Source of the DNA: Dugong dugon
Lineage: Eukaryota > Chordata > Mammalia > Sirenia > Dugongidae
DNA: 64,000 nt
Assembly: GCA_030035585.1 (NCBI GenBank)
Contig: CM057462.1
Location: forward strand, 99,469,234-99,533,233
Reading direction: 5' to 3'
Part shown: piece after piece, positions 1 through 13,453 of the stretch
How positions within the stretch are numbered: position 1 is the first letter of the stretch
Layout: every line of letters starts with the position of its first letter
Translations under genes and position numbers: made by a program
The notes under the pieces: model-generated
What the model was told of the DNA's origin: nothing
Seen by the model: the letters and a program-made list of their open reading frames with translations, nothing else
The model's database searches: none

Positions 1-776
1 CTCATGTGGAAAATTTACAATTTTTAATATAGATTCTCAGTTCCAGTGAACAAATTTAAGATACTGACATAAGCAGTAGACTTTCTGCCTTATCATTTAC
101 TGACTTTCAGGCAGAAAAGATCACGCATGCACACTTGACAGTTTAGTTTCTTATCTGATACAACTCTTACTTTTTAGCAGATTGGTGAGATGTAATTTCT
201 CTGTTATCTTTCTTGCTGTTCAGGGTATTGGGCAATATACAGATTAATAAAGAATGAATGACTCATATACTAGATATTGATTACTGATTCCCAAATATTC
301 TTAATTCTGAATGACATTGAAATTACTCTGAACAGAAATAGTCTTTAATGATTCAGAAGATATTTCAGTTTTGCAACACGTCTTTTTGACCTTTAAGGGT
401 CATTGCAGGTATTTCTTGCGACAGACACACTGCTAAGTGCCAGGGATTCAGAGATATTCAAAGAGGATTCAGGTTATTGATTTGCCAGATAAACTAGGTT
501 TCACTGCATTAAATAAGTAAAATCCATCAATGTTATCATCAAGTAGAAAAATAAAAAGAACTTTCCCACTATCTATAGAAAATAAGACCAACACGCTACA
601 TTAGATTCTTATGTACAACAGTTTCATTAACAACATTTCTCACTGCTATTGTAAATAAATTAATCCACATTAAAGGGTTGATTAACAGTGGTAAATAAAA
701 AGCAATGACTCATATTTGTTTTTCATTCAGTGAAATTTCTGTGGTGGAAAATCTATATATCTGGTACAGAAGAAAT

Positions 777-912
777 GGAGCACTGGTGGTGCAGTGGGTA
801 AGCGTTTGGCTGCTAGCCAAAAGGTCAGCAGTTCGAATCCACCAGCAGTTCTGCTCTGTTCTATAGGGTCGCTATGAGTCAGAATCTACTCGATGGCAAT
901 GGGTTTTTTAAC
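777..912 (+). mobile_element. AfroSINE-type tRNA-derived SINE, short class
   Basis: Head gagcactggtggtgcagtgg, B-box-like ggtcagcagttcgaatcc, then ctatgagtcagaatctactc and a T-rich tail. Flanked by agaaat on both sides (771-776, 916-921), a likely target duplication. The middle of the body is missing compared with longer copies. Confidence 0.9.
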
Positions 913-957
913 AAAAGAAATAAAACTTTAGATATTTTCAGAGATTATCTCAGCTCA

Positions 958-2070
958 TGTTGTTGTTGTTAGGTGCCGTCAAGCTGGTTCTGACTCATAG
1001 CAACCCTATATAAAACAGAACAAAACCCTGCCCGGTCCTGCACCATCCTCATAATTGTCGCTATGTGTCAATCCGTCTTGTTGAGAGTCTTCTTCTTTTT
1101 TGTTGACCCTCTATTTTACCAAGATTGATGTCCTTCTCCAGGGACTGGTCCCTCCTGATAACATGTCCAAAGTATATGAAATGAAGTCTCACCATCATCA
1201 CTTCCAAGGACCATCTTGGATGTACTTCTTCAAAGACAGATTTGTTCGTTCTTCTTGTAGTCCGTGGTATACTTAATATTCTTCACCAATATCATAATTC
1301 AAATGCATCAATTCTTCGGTCTTCCTTATTCATTTTCCAGCTTTTGCAACATATTAGGTGACTGAAAATACCATGACTTGGGTCAGGTGCACTCAGTCCT
1401 CAAAGTGATATCTTTGCTTTTTAACACTTTAAAGATGCATTTTGCAGCAAATTTGCCCAATGCAAATCTGTTTCCATGGGCATTGATTATGGATCCAAGT
1501 AAAATGAAATCCTTGACAACTTCAATATTTTCTCCGTTTATCATGATGTTGCTTATTGGTCCAATTGTGAGAATTTTTGTTTTCTTTATGTTGAGGTGTG
1601 ACCCATACTGAAGGCTGTGGTCTTTGATCTTCATCAGTAAGTGCTTCAAGTCGTCTTTGCTTTCAGCAAGCCATGTTGTGTCATCTGCATATAGAAAGTC
1701 GTTAATGAGTCTTCCGCCTATCCTGATGCCCCGTTCTTCTTCATATAGTCCAGGTTTTCATATTATTTGCTCAGCATACAGATTGAATAAGTATGGTGAA
1801 AGGATACAACCCTGACGCACACCTTTTCTGAGTTAGACCACAAAGTATCCCCTTGTTACATTCAAACTACTCCCTCTTGGTCTATGTACAGGTTCCTTGT
1901 GAGCACAATTAAATGTTCTGGAATTCCTATTCTTCACAATGTTATCCATAATTTGTTACGATCCACACAGTCGAATGTCTTTCCATAGTCAATAAAATAC
2001 ACGTACACATCTTTCTGATATTCTCTGCTTACAGCTAACATCCACCTGACATCGGCTATCATATCCCTCA
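958..2070 (-). mobile_element. RTE-type LINE, 3' portion (afrotherian RTE)
   Basis: On the minus strand it encodes reverse-transcriptase-flanking text such as LMKIKDHSLQYGSHLNIKKT and ends in cacctaacaacaaca. The same protein text occurs in the long copy at 46480-48767. A 13-bp duplication with two mismatches flanks it (945-957 and 2071-2083, ttatctcagctca type), so it is a 5'-truncated insertion. The frame is broken. Confidence 0.85.
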
Positions 2071-2599
2071 TTATTTTAGCTCAGAAGAATGTGTAATTAT
2101 ATAATGCAGTGCATATAAAAGTGTATGTGTATTTATTTTCAACATTTTCAACATTCATAAGAGACAGATAAAATAGAATATAATGTAGAAATTATATAAC
2201 TTACAAAATTATAATTTACACTAATTAATACCCATACGTCATCTAAAGATTCTGAAAGAAAAACTTGCATTGGCAACTGCAAATTTTCTCTCTAACTTGA
2301 AAATACCTACAACTATAAAACTCCCTTTAGTAAATTAGGCTTTAATGTAACTTTGGCGTGTCCACATTTAAAATTATTTTTCTTCCTAGGTTCTCTATTT
2401 ATCCTTTATTGTCTTACTCTACTCAGTTCCAAAATAGAGGTTCTGATGACTTTGACAAGCTTTCAGTGCCATATCAGAAAGAGCTGAGGAGCCAACAGGA
2501 GATGAGGAAGCAGAGGCAATAAATGACTAAACTATTTTAAAAAGTATTTCTGTGAAAAAGTGCAAACAAATGAGGAAGTAGCTGGAAGGGGCTGTAGCC

Positions 2600-2647
2600 C
2601 ATCCATTGCCATCGAGTCGATTCCGACTCATAGCGACTCTATAGAGT
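2600..2647 (-). mobile_element. AfroSINE tail fragment
   Basis: Only the 3' core (minus strand: agtcgctatgagtcggaatc then gactcgatggcaatgg) remains. No clear target duplication seen. Confidence 0.75.
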
Positions 2648-2718
2648 CAATGAAAATAGTATTTTTTTAATGATAAGAGAAACTGCAGCATTTTTGTATG
2701 CTGCTGAAGGTGATCTGA

Positions 2719-2735
2719 TAGAGAGAGAGAGAGAG
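2719..2735. repeat. (GA)n microsatellite
   Basis: About eight GA units. Confidence 0.8.
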
Positions 2736-3166
2736 ACTGATACATGTGGAAAAGGAGATCACTGTAAGCCAGAAGTCCATGCAAAAACAAGAAGAGATGT
2801 CATCTAGAGCTCAGATGGACAGGAAGGGGACAAATTTGGGAGGTATAGAGGTGGTTAGTGAAAGAGAACCACAGAAGTGACACAAATGTATTACACTAAA
2901 TCCAAACTAAATGTATCCCCAGTTCAACATCAGTTTGGCCAGAATCCACATGTGCTTCATTATTATACCTGAGGAAGTATGATGAAGGGAATGTCTAAAT
3001 AGCAATAGACAGCAGTCTTAATCGACTGTGTTTAAAATAGATCCCCTTTGCAAGTTTTTCTGACAACATCTGACCATGTGAACACTTTGCTAGAGCCATT
3101 CCCAGAGCCTTGGGTGGGACCTTTGGAAGGGAGGGGCCTGAAGTTTAAGCTTCATTAGCTTCTTGG

Positions 3167-3377
3167 TGGAATCCCTGGGTGGCATAATGGTTTAATGCTC
3201 AGCTACTAACTGAAAGGTTGGCGGTTTGAACATACCCAGAGGCACTCAGAAGAAAGGCTTGATGATCTACTTCTGAAAAGTCACAGCCATGAAAACCATA
3301 TGGAGCACAGTTCTATTCTGACACACATGGGGTTGTCATAAGTCAGAATCAACTCGACAGCAACTGGCTAGTTCTGG
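3167..3377 (+). mobile_element. AfroSINE-type SINE, 'actcagag' body class
   Basis: Head ggaatccctgggtggcataa, body with cccagaggcactcagaagaa, 3' core cataagtcagaatcaactcg. Short duplication ttagctt at 3155-3161 and 3378-3384. Confidence 0.88.
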
Positions 3378-3839
3378 TTAGCTTTGGAATAAATCCACCT
3401 CTGATAGTTTGTTTTTTTCAATGAACAAGAAGGTAAGTTATGAGCTGGGTAAGAACTATGAACTAGTCTCAGAGAATTGCAGCAAGTTTTGGGGGAAAAG
3501 TAGCAAGGTCGTCAGGCAGTGTTCAGTTTCCTTTTCAAGTATTTGCTATGAATTTAAAGTGCAACCAGTCAACCAAATTGTGATTTTTCTCCAACCAAGT
3601 TTGATGTAGTAGCAGATAAGGCAGAAAGTTGGATTCAACCAAGGTTGAGTTCAGCTAAGTGAATATGTCAAAAGGAAAGAGGGCGGGTTTGCTAAGCGAT
3701 GATTGCAAGAATGTTTATAATGATAGACTTTATAATGAATCTCAGTTTAGGAAGGAAGGAAAGATATGTGATTAGAGAAAAAGTAAATTTAGCATATCAG
3801 TAACTATTGCAGGCAAATTCTAGGGCACTGGAATAGGTG

Positions 3840-4700
3840 AACAAGAAGTGTAGGAGGAGATGGTCAGTCAAGGGTATGTTTGCAATTGAGATTTCAGAGG
3901 TTATAAAGATAGTTGTGATGACAAAGTCCAAGTGTTATCTTGGGAGTGGGTGACTGATGTGGAGTAGAAGAAAAGATAATGAATATGGATTATTTTGTTC
4001 AATTCACGTAGAATTTTTGCAGCACTAGCATACGTGAATTACCATGGCAGGAGTTGGTGATACAGACATGAACAAGATTCAGTTTCTGCTTTAAGGAACT
4101 CACAATATAATATGAGAAGCACTACGGTAGAGATATGAGCACAGAAGGAAGGGTACCTAACTCCATCAGATATCAGGTGATCAGGTTTAGAGAATAACAT
4201 TTGCAAAGGCCATATTGGAAGAGAAAGCCTGTTGCCTTTGTTGTTGTTAGGTGCAGTTGAGTCAATTTCAACTTGTAGCAATCCTATGCAGCAGAGCAGA
4301 ATTGCCTCACAGGGTTTTCTAGGCTGTAATCTTTATGCAAGCAGATCACTAGGTCTTTCTCCTGCGGAGTCACTGGGTGGGTTCAAACTGCTGCCCTCTC
4401 AGTTAGCAGCTGAGCACTTAACCGTTGCTCCATCAGGGACCTTAGGATGCCTCTTTAAACTGCGTTTAAGAGTTGAATTTTCCTGGAGGTTAGAGTTTGA
4501 ATGAGGACGCAGTGAAAGATGAGTCCAAAATTAAGCAAAGGTCAGATGAGAGTCATTTAAAATTATACGGTAGAAGTGTCTGACTTTGTATTATTTGGGT
4601 AATAGGAAGCCTTTGTTTCAAGCAAGATGAAAATGATGAAAGTGTCCACTGACTGGAGTGCAGAGCATGGAGAAAGCAAGTGGCTGCAGTTGTTTTGTTT
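3840..4700. mobile_element. possible ancient LINE-derived segment, split by a SINE
   Basis: Text such as ggtgatacagacatgaacaa, aaggaactcacaatataata and taggaagcctttgtttcaag resembles widespread old mammalian LINE-like repeats. It is interrupted by the SINE at 4238-4445. Class uncertain. Confidence 0.35.
4238..4445 (-). mobile_element. AfroSINE-type SINE, full body, RTE-like tail
   Basis: Minus strand: head aggtccctgatggagcaacg, long body including gattacagcc-like text, and tail gcacctaacaacaacaa identical in style to the RTE LINE tail. Confidence 0.88.
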
Positions 4701-5194
4701 TTATTTTTTTGAGAAAGAAAGCAAGATCAGTTTGAATTATGAGATGACAGTGTATGTGTTATACTATTTTCACTCTTAAATTTAGATTCAGACAAGGTCA
4801 CTAAAGTTTGCAATCTAGATGGAGGGTCATATATTAAATTGGAAATCATGAAACCAGAATTGCTTCCCTTGTCTCATTGTTAGCATTTTGTAGAACCAAG
4901 CCTGGGAAACATGAAACACCAGAATGTAATCTCCTTGAGGGCTTTTGCTCACTACTATTTCTCCGGTGCCTGGTACATAAATACCAACTGAATAAAGTCG
5001 TTGAATGAATAAATAAAAGTTGTAATGCTTGTCTTTAGCATCTGCTCTCCTCCTTTGGCACCTTCATTCTAAGGCCCCTGTGCCCAAGAAACATCATGAT
5101 AGGTGTGAACCGCTAAAAACTTTATCCATGAATACTCCTCTCCTTTTGAACCTTACTCATATCTTACAAAACTTCAAAATCAGCTTCTTGCCTT

Positions 5195-5620
5195 CCCCAT
5201 ATATTAGCTATATGACCTTGGGCAAGTTAATTTGCTTCTTTATGCCTAAATCTTCTCCTCTAAAAAATGAGGATACCTAACACTCGTTGAGCACTATGTT
5301 CCAGGCGCTGTAACAGTGTTACTCCTCATCATTCCCCTATATGGATGATACCATTGCCATCCACCTATCATAGGTGAGAAATCTGAAACAGATAGAGGGC
5401 AAATAACCCTGACATTTCACAGCAAGTAAATGACAAATTTGAACTCACTCTAACTCCTGAAACCATGCCCTTAACCACTATACTTACTGTCTGTCCAATA
5501 ACGGTATCTACCTTATCGGATAGTTGTGAAGACTCAATGAGAATAAACTATGTAAAAGCACTTTGCAAAGTGCCTGTACTGTGATAAGGGATCAATAGAA
5601 AGCTCTTGTTATTGTTATGG
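5195..5620 (+). repeat. ancient MIR-like pieces
   Basis: tatgaccttgggcaagttaa followed by an ...aaaaaatgaggatacctaac stretch, and later aaagcactttgcaaagtgcc with gatcaatagaaag, match MIR core and 3' text. The section between (caggcgctg... gtgagaaatctgaaac) is another ancient repeat type. Confidence 0.5.
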
Positions 5621-6164
5621 TTTTACTCTCATTATTTTTAATTTCTTAGGGAACAGTGTGTTTGATAGAAGAGTCACTATCTCCCAAAAGAAATTAAATG
5701 ATTTCATTTTATCCAGTTTTCATTGTGAAAAAGTCATTTCTCATATGAGGCTTACTTATGTCTATTCCCCTGCAAACTCCCTCAGTGATTCTAGTTCTGA
5801 ATTTGGGATGAACATGGAACAAATCCAACCTCTCTTCTTTATGACAATCCTCAGATATCCAAAGACAAGTGTCTTTGCCACTTATATCTTCTGTTCTCCA
5901 ACCTAAACAGTTTGAGTGATTTTAGCCATTTCTCCTGTAGCATGTGCATGATAAGGATCATCATGAATCCAATCCCCAAAATGTGGAGATTGATCCAGTC
6001 CCCACCTTCCCTGTTCTCCATCCTGGTACCCAGCTCCCCCATAGCAGTCTCTCTCTCTCTCTGATCCTAGCTACCTGGAGAGAGATCAGAGCTCACAAGG
6101 TAATACGAGGTGAGGATACAACAGTGAACAAGATTTGATGTCCTTCAGACCGTCAAATAGACAG

Positions 6165-6740
6165 ATGCCAACCACAAGTTTGAGGGGAGTTCATGTGACG
6201 CCCTTACTTTCTAACCTACTGGCTCCCATTATCCCTTTGGGTTTGATGATTTGCTGGAATGATTCACAGAACTCAAGGAGAATATACCATATTTACTATT
6301 ACAGATTTATCATAGCCAAAAAGAATATAAAAAAGAGACACAGAGGGCAAGGTCTGGGAAAGTTCCCCATGCAAAGCTTCCGTGTCCCAAGGGACATGTT
6401 ACTCTCTCAAGAGCAGATGTTCTCGCCAACCAGGAAGTTCTCTGACTCTCCATGCTCAGAACTTTTATTGGCCAGTTCTGTCTGATAGGCTAAATCATGC
6501 CTTCTGAGGCTAGTTGCCACTTCTAGTTGATTTCAGCCTCCCAGGTGAGTCTTTCTGGTCTGACCAGCCCCTACTGGCCAGCACAAATCCTCAGGTGTGG
6601 CCTGGAAGTCCCAGACCAAGGCACCCCAGTTACTCCAAGGGTTATTTCTTGGGAACCAAGGACAGTGGCTACCTTACTCTGAGTAGGGCTAGGTCTTTCG
6701 CCCCACAACGTGGTTTCCAGATCTTCTGAATAAGCCCTGG
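6165..6740. mobile_element. possible ancient LTR (MaLR/ERVL-like)
   Basis: Text such as gctggaatgattcacagaac, accatatttactattacaga and ctcaggtgtggcctggaagt resembles an old mammalian LTR. Boundaries and family are not resolved; no protein is encoded. Confidence 0.35.
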
Positions 6741-9607
6741 TTTGCTGATCCCTTTACGCTTTGGCACCTAGAGGAGAAGACAATATTGTCATCCATATGT
6801 GAGCTAATGGCTGCATGTAGAACAGGACATTGACAGAAAAGATCTTGGGACAGTCCTATCACGGTCTGTTATATTCCCGGAGCCCATTATGGTGCCATTC
6901 TTGTGTAGTAAGTGATCTATAAATATTTCTTGGTTTAATAAATATACTTATAAATGAATGGGTTAATGAATACTGAGCTTACTCTTGATTTAAACTCTCA
7001 ATTTTGTTTACACCTACTTCTACTTCTGATTCTGTGCTTGTACAGTTGGCTTGGGGGGCATAAAGACAGGATGGTTCATTTGTTCCTATTAACTTTCGTG
7101 CTGTTAGAGCTATCCAGTCTCCCAACTTTTTGAGGTCATTTTGTATACTAATTTTGTTAATTCATGTATTATCTCTCCCTCCCAGCATGTCATCTGTAGA
7201 TTTATCCTGTGTGCCATCAATATACTCTTTTGAGTATATTAATGAAATATATTATGCTGATATTCATTTTAAAAGATCCATAAGATATTAATGGCTTCAA
7301 GTTTTTAATTAGTTATAAATAAGTCACATTTTTAGTAGTGCATTTGATTATTATCATTAAGTATCCATTTAATTATTCACTTAGTAATTACTAAAATATA
7401 AAAATATATTTTTCTAAATATTACCCAAATTACAGTAATTAAATTAAAAACAAAACTTTAAAATTTTATGAACATTTTATTAAATGGGATTGATATCTGA
7501 AATAAAATTGAAACACTTAAAACTAATGTAAACAGGAAATAGGCTCAAACCCTCTGGAGCTAACCTTTTCATCTCCAAAGAAATTAACTAAAGAAGTGAA
7601 ATAGTCTCATGACATATAGTACAAAATATTGAGAAAATGAGCAAATAAGCTTGTCATCAAGAGCTGGACAACTTTAGTCGTCCAATTTTATGTATCACAA
7701 AGAATTTCAACCATGTACTATGAAATCCATGAATAAAGATGTCCCAGTTGTGAGAACTAAAAGGTAGTAATAAGCCAAAAAAGATTTAAAGAAAAATGAG
7801 ATAAAGTTTCTTAAAATGAAACCATGCTTCCTTGGTGGATTTCAGCTTCTAAACATTAAGCAAAGGTGTTAAAATAAAAAGAAATTTAAAAAAAAAATAC
7901 TATGAAGTACTGGTGACCTCAAAATTTAGAAAAAATGTTATAATTCTGTCAGTTTGGTTACAGAATGCAGTTTTTTAAAAATTTTTCATTAGCTACTTTA
8001 TATTTATTGATAGAGAAAACATCATCACATTTATTTAGTTGCATTTTGAAACAGGTTCCATCCTATTGCCTCCCAGTACTGCACAGTTTCTGAGAATAAC
8101 AAGTTTGTGTTATTAAAATATCTTCCAGATAGTCTCATACAAACCTAAGATATTTAAAATTTAAAGTTATCTTCTTGTTTCCTTAGTTCGATTTTGACAA
8201 AATAAGATAAATGGTAGATACTATGTTTCTCTTAGTTAATATTCCTCTTACCATCATTGGAAGAAAAAATTTAATAGGAATATAAATAAATATAATTAAA
8301 CTCTATTGTCCAAACTGGTGGAAGAAAAGTAACACAGTCAAATCAATGGAACGGAGTCCTCCAGTTAGAAAATCAGTAACATCAGACAACAACCCAAGAC
8401 TAGAACACAGAACAGAGCAACCAGATATCAAACCAGATAGGGAAGTCACAAAATAAATCAAAGATAAAACACTGCAAATAGGGAAACAGATGTTAATATG
8501 TAAAAGATGACAACATTAAAACAAAAAAGATGGACTGAAAAATGTAGACAGATTTTTCATATGGAGAGGAAGTCAAGGCAATGTAAAGAAATGAAAGACT
8601 GGTTTAAACTTAGAAAAATAGGGGTAAATATTAAAGTAACCACAGAGGAAACTAACAATCCTACATATCAAAATAAAAAACAAGAAAAATATAAAGACTC
8701 AGCAAGTACAAAATCAACAACAATTAAAAGATAAAAGAAAATATAAAAAGAGAAACAACCAGCATGGAAAATTAAGTGGAACAAAGAAACTATCAACAAC
8801 ACAAAAAAAAAACATCAAAATGACAGCACTAAACTCATAAATATCAATAATTACACTGAATGTAAATGGACTAAATGCACAAATAAAGAGGTAGAGAGTG
8901 GAAGAATGGGTAAAAAAACACAATCCATCTATATGCTGCTTACAAGAGACACATCTTAGACTTAAAGACACAAACAAACTAAAACTCAAAGGATGGAAAA
9001 AAATATATCAAGCAAACAACACTCAAAAAAGAGCAGGAGTGGCAATATTAATCTCTGACAAAATATTCTTTAAATTAAAATCCACCACAAAGGATAAGGA
9101 AGGACACTGTATAATGATTAAAGGGTCAATACACCAGGAGGACATAACTATAATAAATATTTACGCACTCAACGACGGGGCTCCAAAATACATAAAACAA
9201 GCTCTAACAGCATTGAAAAGAGAGATAGACAGCTCCCCACAATAGTAGGAGACTTCAACACACCACCTCAACACAACACAGACCATCCAGAAAGAAGCTC
9301 AATAAAGACACGGAAGATCTAAATGCCACAATCAGCCAACTTGATCTCATAGACATATACCAAACACTCCACCCAACAGCAGCCAAATATACTTTCTTTT
9401 CCAAAGCACGTGGAACCTTCTCCAGAATAGACCAAATTTTAGGCCATTTTAAAGCAAGCCTTAACAGAGTCAGAAGCATCAAAATATTACAAAGCATCTT
9501 TTCTGACCATAAAGCCATAAAAGTAGATATCAATAACAGAAAAAGCAAGGAAAAAAAATCAAACACATGAAACTTAACAACATCTTCCTCAAAAACTACT
9601 GGGTTAT

Positions 9608-9960
9608 TGTCGCAGCGGCAACGGTTGTTGGGGCGGTGGAGACAATAACCAATGCCACAACTCTTACAGATAAGTGGGACCAGGAGGGTCACTCTGAGGA
9701 GTCGAACCCAGCTTCAGTCCCAGGAGTTTATTTTATAGTCAATACAGCAAACAGTGAAGCAAATAAAGGAACAATGGGCTTTGGGTGAATAACAATAAGT
9801 TTCGGGCAAGGGAGGAGGAATTCACATAAACAAGCCAATCAGACAATAGGTTTGGGAAAACAAGTTGTGACAAGTCTCAACATGTTGGGGACAAGTCTCA
9901 ACATGTTGTGCAGCATAGAGGGCTTTATACATCCATATTTTAATGGCACATATCCCCACA
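9608..9960 (+). mobile_element. solo LTR of an endogenous retrovirus, 6-bp target duplication
   Basis: A 353-bp element begins TGTCGCAGCG and ends CATATCCCCACA (TG...CA). It is flanked by ggttat at 9602-9607 and 9961-9966, and removing it restores the expected L1 text. The 6-bp duplication is typical of ERVK/class II elements; family assignment is inference. AATAAA at 9762 may be the poly(A) signal. No viral coding sequence is present. Strand follows the TG-to-CA orientation and AATAAA and is tentative. Confidence 0.85.
9869..9909. repeat. two-unit tandem repeat inside the solo LTR
   Basis: gacaagtctcaacatgttg occurs twice with a 21-bp period. Confidence 0.9.
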
Positions 9961-10734
9961 GGTTATAGAAGAAATTAAGGATGGAATAAAGAAATTCATA
10001 GAATCAAATGAGAATGAAAACATACCCTACAAGAACCTTTGGGACACAGCAGAACCAGTACTCAGAGATCAGTTTATAGCAATAAATGCACACATCCAAA
10101 AAGAAGAAAGGGCCAAAATCAAGACATTAACCCTACAACTGGAACAAGTAGAAAGAGAACAACAAAAGAAGCCCTTGGGTGCCAGAATAAAGGCAATAAT
10201 AAGAATTAGAGCAGAATTAAGTGAAATAGAGAACAGGAAAACAATCGAAAGAGTTAACGAGGCCAAAACCTGGTTCTTTGAAAAGATCAACAAAACTGAT
10301 AAACCATTGGCCAAAATGACAAAAGAAAAACAGGAGAGGAAGCAAATAACCCATATAAGAAGTGAGATGGGTGCTATTACAACAGACCCGGCAGAAATTA
10401 AAAGAATCATAACAGAATACTATTAAAAATTGTACTTTACCAAATTTGAAAACCTAAAGGAAATGGATAAATTTCTAGAAACTCACTACGTACCTAAACT
10501 AACACAGAGGTAGAACAACTAAATAAACCTATAACAAAAGAAGAGATTGAAAATGTAATTAAAAAACTCCCAACAAATGAATGGAACAGCCTAAAATTGC
10601 ATATATATGCATGAGTTGTTGGAATTTGTTACACTCCTGCAAAATATGTTTTGTGTTCATAACGATATAACCATTTCTTTACTCATTTCAACTGATCATA
10701 TTAAGATCACTTCAAAAAGGACTTTGAAATGGTA

Positions 10735-11570
10735 AATTTAAGAAAGGCATTATAATATTCTGTAGTTTTTTCTAATTATAGTAATGCATACATACTATAG
10801 GAAATTTGGAAAATAAAGAAAAATATGCAAAAGAAGAAAAATGTAAATCATTAATAATCCCACTTCTGAGAGTTTAAAAAGTAATATTTTGATGTCATTT
10901 TTTTTCTGATCCTTTTTATAATTTTTCAAAAATTGAAAACAAATACAAACACTTTAAAGTAATAGAGCAAGTACCTACTAAACAAAATGAATAAATGTTA
11001 ACTAGTTTTTATATTTGAACATGATCTTTGTTTAAAAAGAAATAAAATGCTACAGATAAAGTAGTTCCTACTCCTATTCTAATACTTCCTCCCTGGGCAG
11101 TTGCTATTTTGAATTTGGTGTGTACCTACTCCATATATTCCCATTTTTAATGCATACATATGTATTCATAAATATACAGCATTGATTTTTAATTTATATG
11201 ATCTATTTGTGCTATGTGTAATTTCTGTACTTGATTTTTCATTTAATATTGTTTGCAATATCTATCCATCTTCATACATAAAAGTATAGATAATTCATTT
11301 TCATTGCTACTGTACACTATGCTAACATATAATTATATCATCATTTGGTTGTTATTCCCCTATACTAATGTCTATGTAGATTGTGACTGACTTTTTAGAA
11401 TTCCACAATGAAAATTTTTCTGCAATAATTCTTTTCCATGCTTCAAATCATTTTGGTAGGATAGTTGCCTAGAAGTAGATACGAAGTTTTTGAGATACGA
11501 GTGACATATTGGAAAATGTTTTCCAAAAAGATTAAACCAATTTATAATCCCCAGAGAAGTTTAAAAGTGC
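10735..11570. mobile_element. ancient L1 3'-UTR-like segment
   Basis: Text such as ttgtttgcaatatctatcca, ggttgttattcccctatact and ggatagttgcctagaagtag resembles antisense old L1 (L1M-type) 3' sequence. Boundaries and subfamily unresolved. Confidence 0.45.
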
Positions 11571-12682
11571 CCATCTCACAGAACTTTTAGCAGCACTGAA
11601 TATGCCATTCTTGAGTTAATTCACTTGTTTTTAACGGAACTGATTGACTTTGGTATGAAATTAAGTAGCACGACAGCAGGCGATTTATGTATTATGTTGC
11701 ATATGAGCAATTTCCAAGTTTCATTTAAATATTGTTTATTGATCTTAAAATGTCATTGTATCACATTCATGTGTGTTTTTGTTTTCATTCCAGCCAGGCT
11801 ATATATTGATCTGTTTCTGTTATTATTTGGAAGTTCCTGAAGTTTCCCTCATAATACATTCTATTATAACATTCAATACTAAAAGACTAAAAGCATTATC
11901 ATTTTTCAGAAATCCATATGCTTTACTTTCTTTATTGAGCATTTGTGATCACCAGCTTATTTCATTATTTCAAAATTTTAGTTTTAAGCTATAACATATT
12001 ATTGTCAACTTTGGATGCAGAAGCCCTGGATTACAATCCCAGCTGCAGTTATACAACCCTCTTCAGATCATGCTCATTTTCCCCAGGAAATTATTGTCAC
12101 ATTTTTCAGCCATAAAGTAAGACTATTGCTACCTTACTATGTTATTAAACAGATTAATTGAAATCTTTTGAAATAAAGTAGAAATACAGGTTAGCATCAA
12201 TTATCCCTTTCTAGGTAGTCATAGATGCTTAGGGTGCCCAGTAGAACCCAGTATTAGGGATATTTTAGAAGTATAATTGGTGAGCTTTATCTATCATTTG
12301 TTCTGAAATGGCCAAGACAGCAAGTGATACAGTGCATCAGAGGATGCCCAAATCCTTAGAAATCATGCCAGGCTTTGTGTTCCCACAGCTTTCTCCTCTC
12401 ACATAGGAAGACTTCATACTTCATACCTTAGCCAACAGTACCCAGAGTTACAATCAGAATTTTGCCACTGCTTGGAACTACTCTTTGTCAGAAATCTTAA
12501 ATCCTTCAATTCTGTTCTGTCATTCTAACTTTCCATCATTCAAGTTCTCGCAGTCGCTCACTCCTACCACTCTCTTCTCTAACCTCATGGTAACCTACAT
12601 CTCATGTTCCTTCTACTTTTTCCTAGATTGTCAATCTTCACCTGGACCAGAAAAAAAATATAATAATAGCTATTGTTTACTG

Positions 12683-12856
12683 CGAGCCATGGTAGTGGTT
12701 AAGTGTTCAGCTGCTAACCAAAAGGTCAGCAGTTGGGTCAGCTGTTCGAATCCACCATCTACTCCTTGCAAACCCTATGGGGCAGTTCTACTCTGCTGTG
12801 TAGGATCACTATGAGTCAGAATTGATTCAGTGGCAACAGGTTTAGTTTTGGGTTTT
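12683..12856 (+). mobile_element. AfroSINE-type SINE, short class
   Basis: Head gagccatggtagtggttaag, core ctatgagtcagaattgattc, T-rich tail. Target duplication attgtttactg / attatttactg (12672-12682, 12857-12867). A small internal duplication around ggtcagcagttgggtcagct disturbs the B box. Confidence 0.9.
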
Positions 12857-13280
12857 ATTATTTACTGGGCTCTTTTGATTGCCCTTAGCTGCCTTTTTGA
12901 TTCCCTTCATACTATTCCAGTATGTACCATTCTCCCCACATGCACTATGCTCAACAGAATACCTTGTTTTTACTTCATCAGGAAAATTTTAGACCTTCAG
13001 GTATCATCTCCCTCAACTTCCAGGCCCTCCTTCATGTCCACCTACACACTTACCTACAGCAACACCATCCTTACCATCTTCCCTGGATTTTCAGCAAATA
13101 ACGTGTCTCACCTCTATCCAAGGCCAACCCCTACTTTTGTGCTATCAACCCCATCTCTTTTGTCCCCTCTTGGAATATACTACATTAATTTTATGCCATT
13201 TTATCTGTGTTTGATATGTCACTCTTTGCTAGTTACTTCCTATTAACTTTCTTTTCACTTAACCCCTCAATTTCTTCCTA

Positions 13281-13453
13281 AACCTGAAAATACCAAACCT
13301 GTTGTCGTCTGGTCAGTTCCAGCCCATAGCAACCCTAAAGGATGGAGTAGAACTGCCCCATAGGGTTTCCAAGGAGTGGCTGGTGGATTCCAACTGCCAG
13401 CCTTTTGATTACCAGCAGCATCACTTAACCACTGCGCCACCAGGGCTCCCAAC
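13281..13453 (-). mobile_element. AfroSINE-type SINE, short class
   Basis: Minus strand head gggagccctggtggcgcagt. Flanked by ttcttccta at 13272-13280 and 13454-13462, a likely target duplication. Confidence 0.9.

Larger units (their letters stand above)
8310..10598 (+). mobile_element. L1 LINE internal segment (ORF1 end, ORF2 endonuclease to start of RT), split by a solo LTR
   Basis: The A-rich plus strand carries the ORF1 tail, then ORF2 endonuclease text from about 8820: ICCLQETHL and INIYALND match the EEP-type L1 endonuclease. After the LTR at 9608-9960 the frame text continues (KKPLGARIKAI..., ITKEEIENVIKKLPTN, the region just before RT). The copy stops mid-ORF2 at about 10598, so both ends are missing. 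Stops and frameshifts break it. Confidence 0.85.

Noticed and set aside
8898-9245. 115-aa open frame with ETHL and INIYALND motifs as a host gene
   Set aside because: It is the endonuclease part of an L1 ORF2, broken on both sides.
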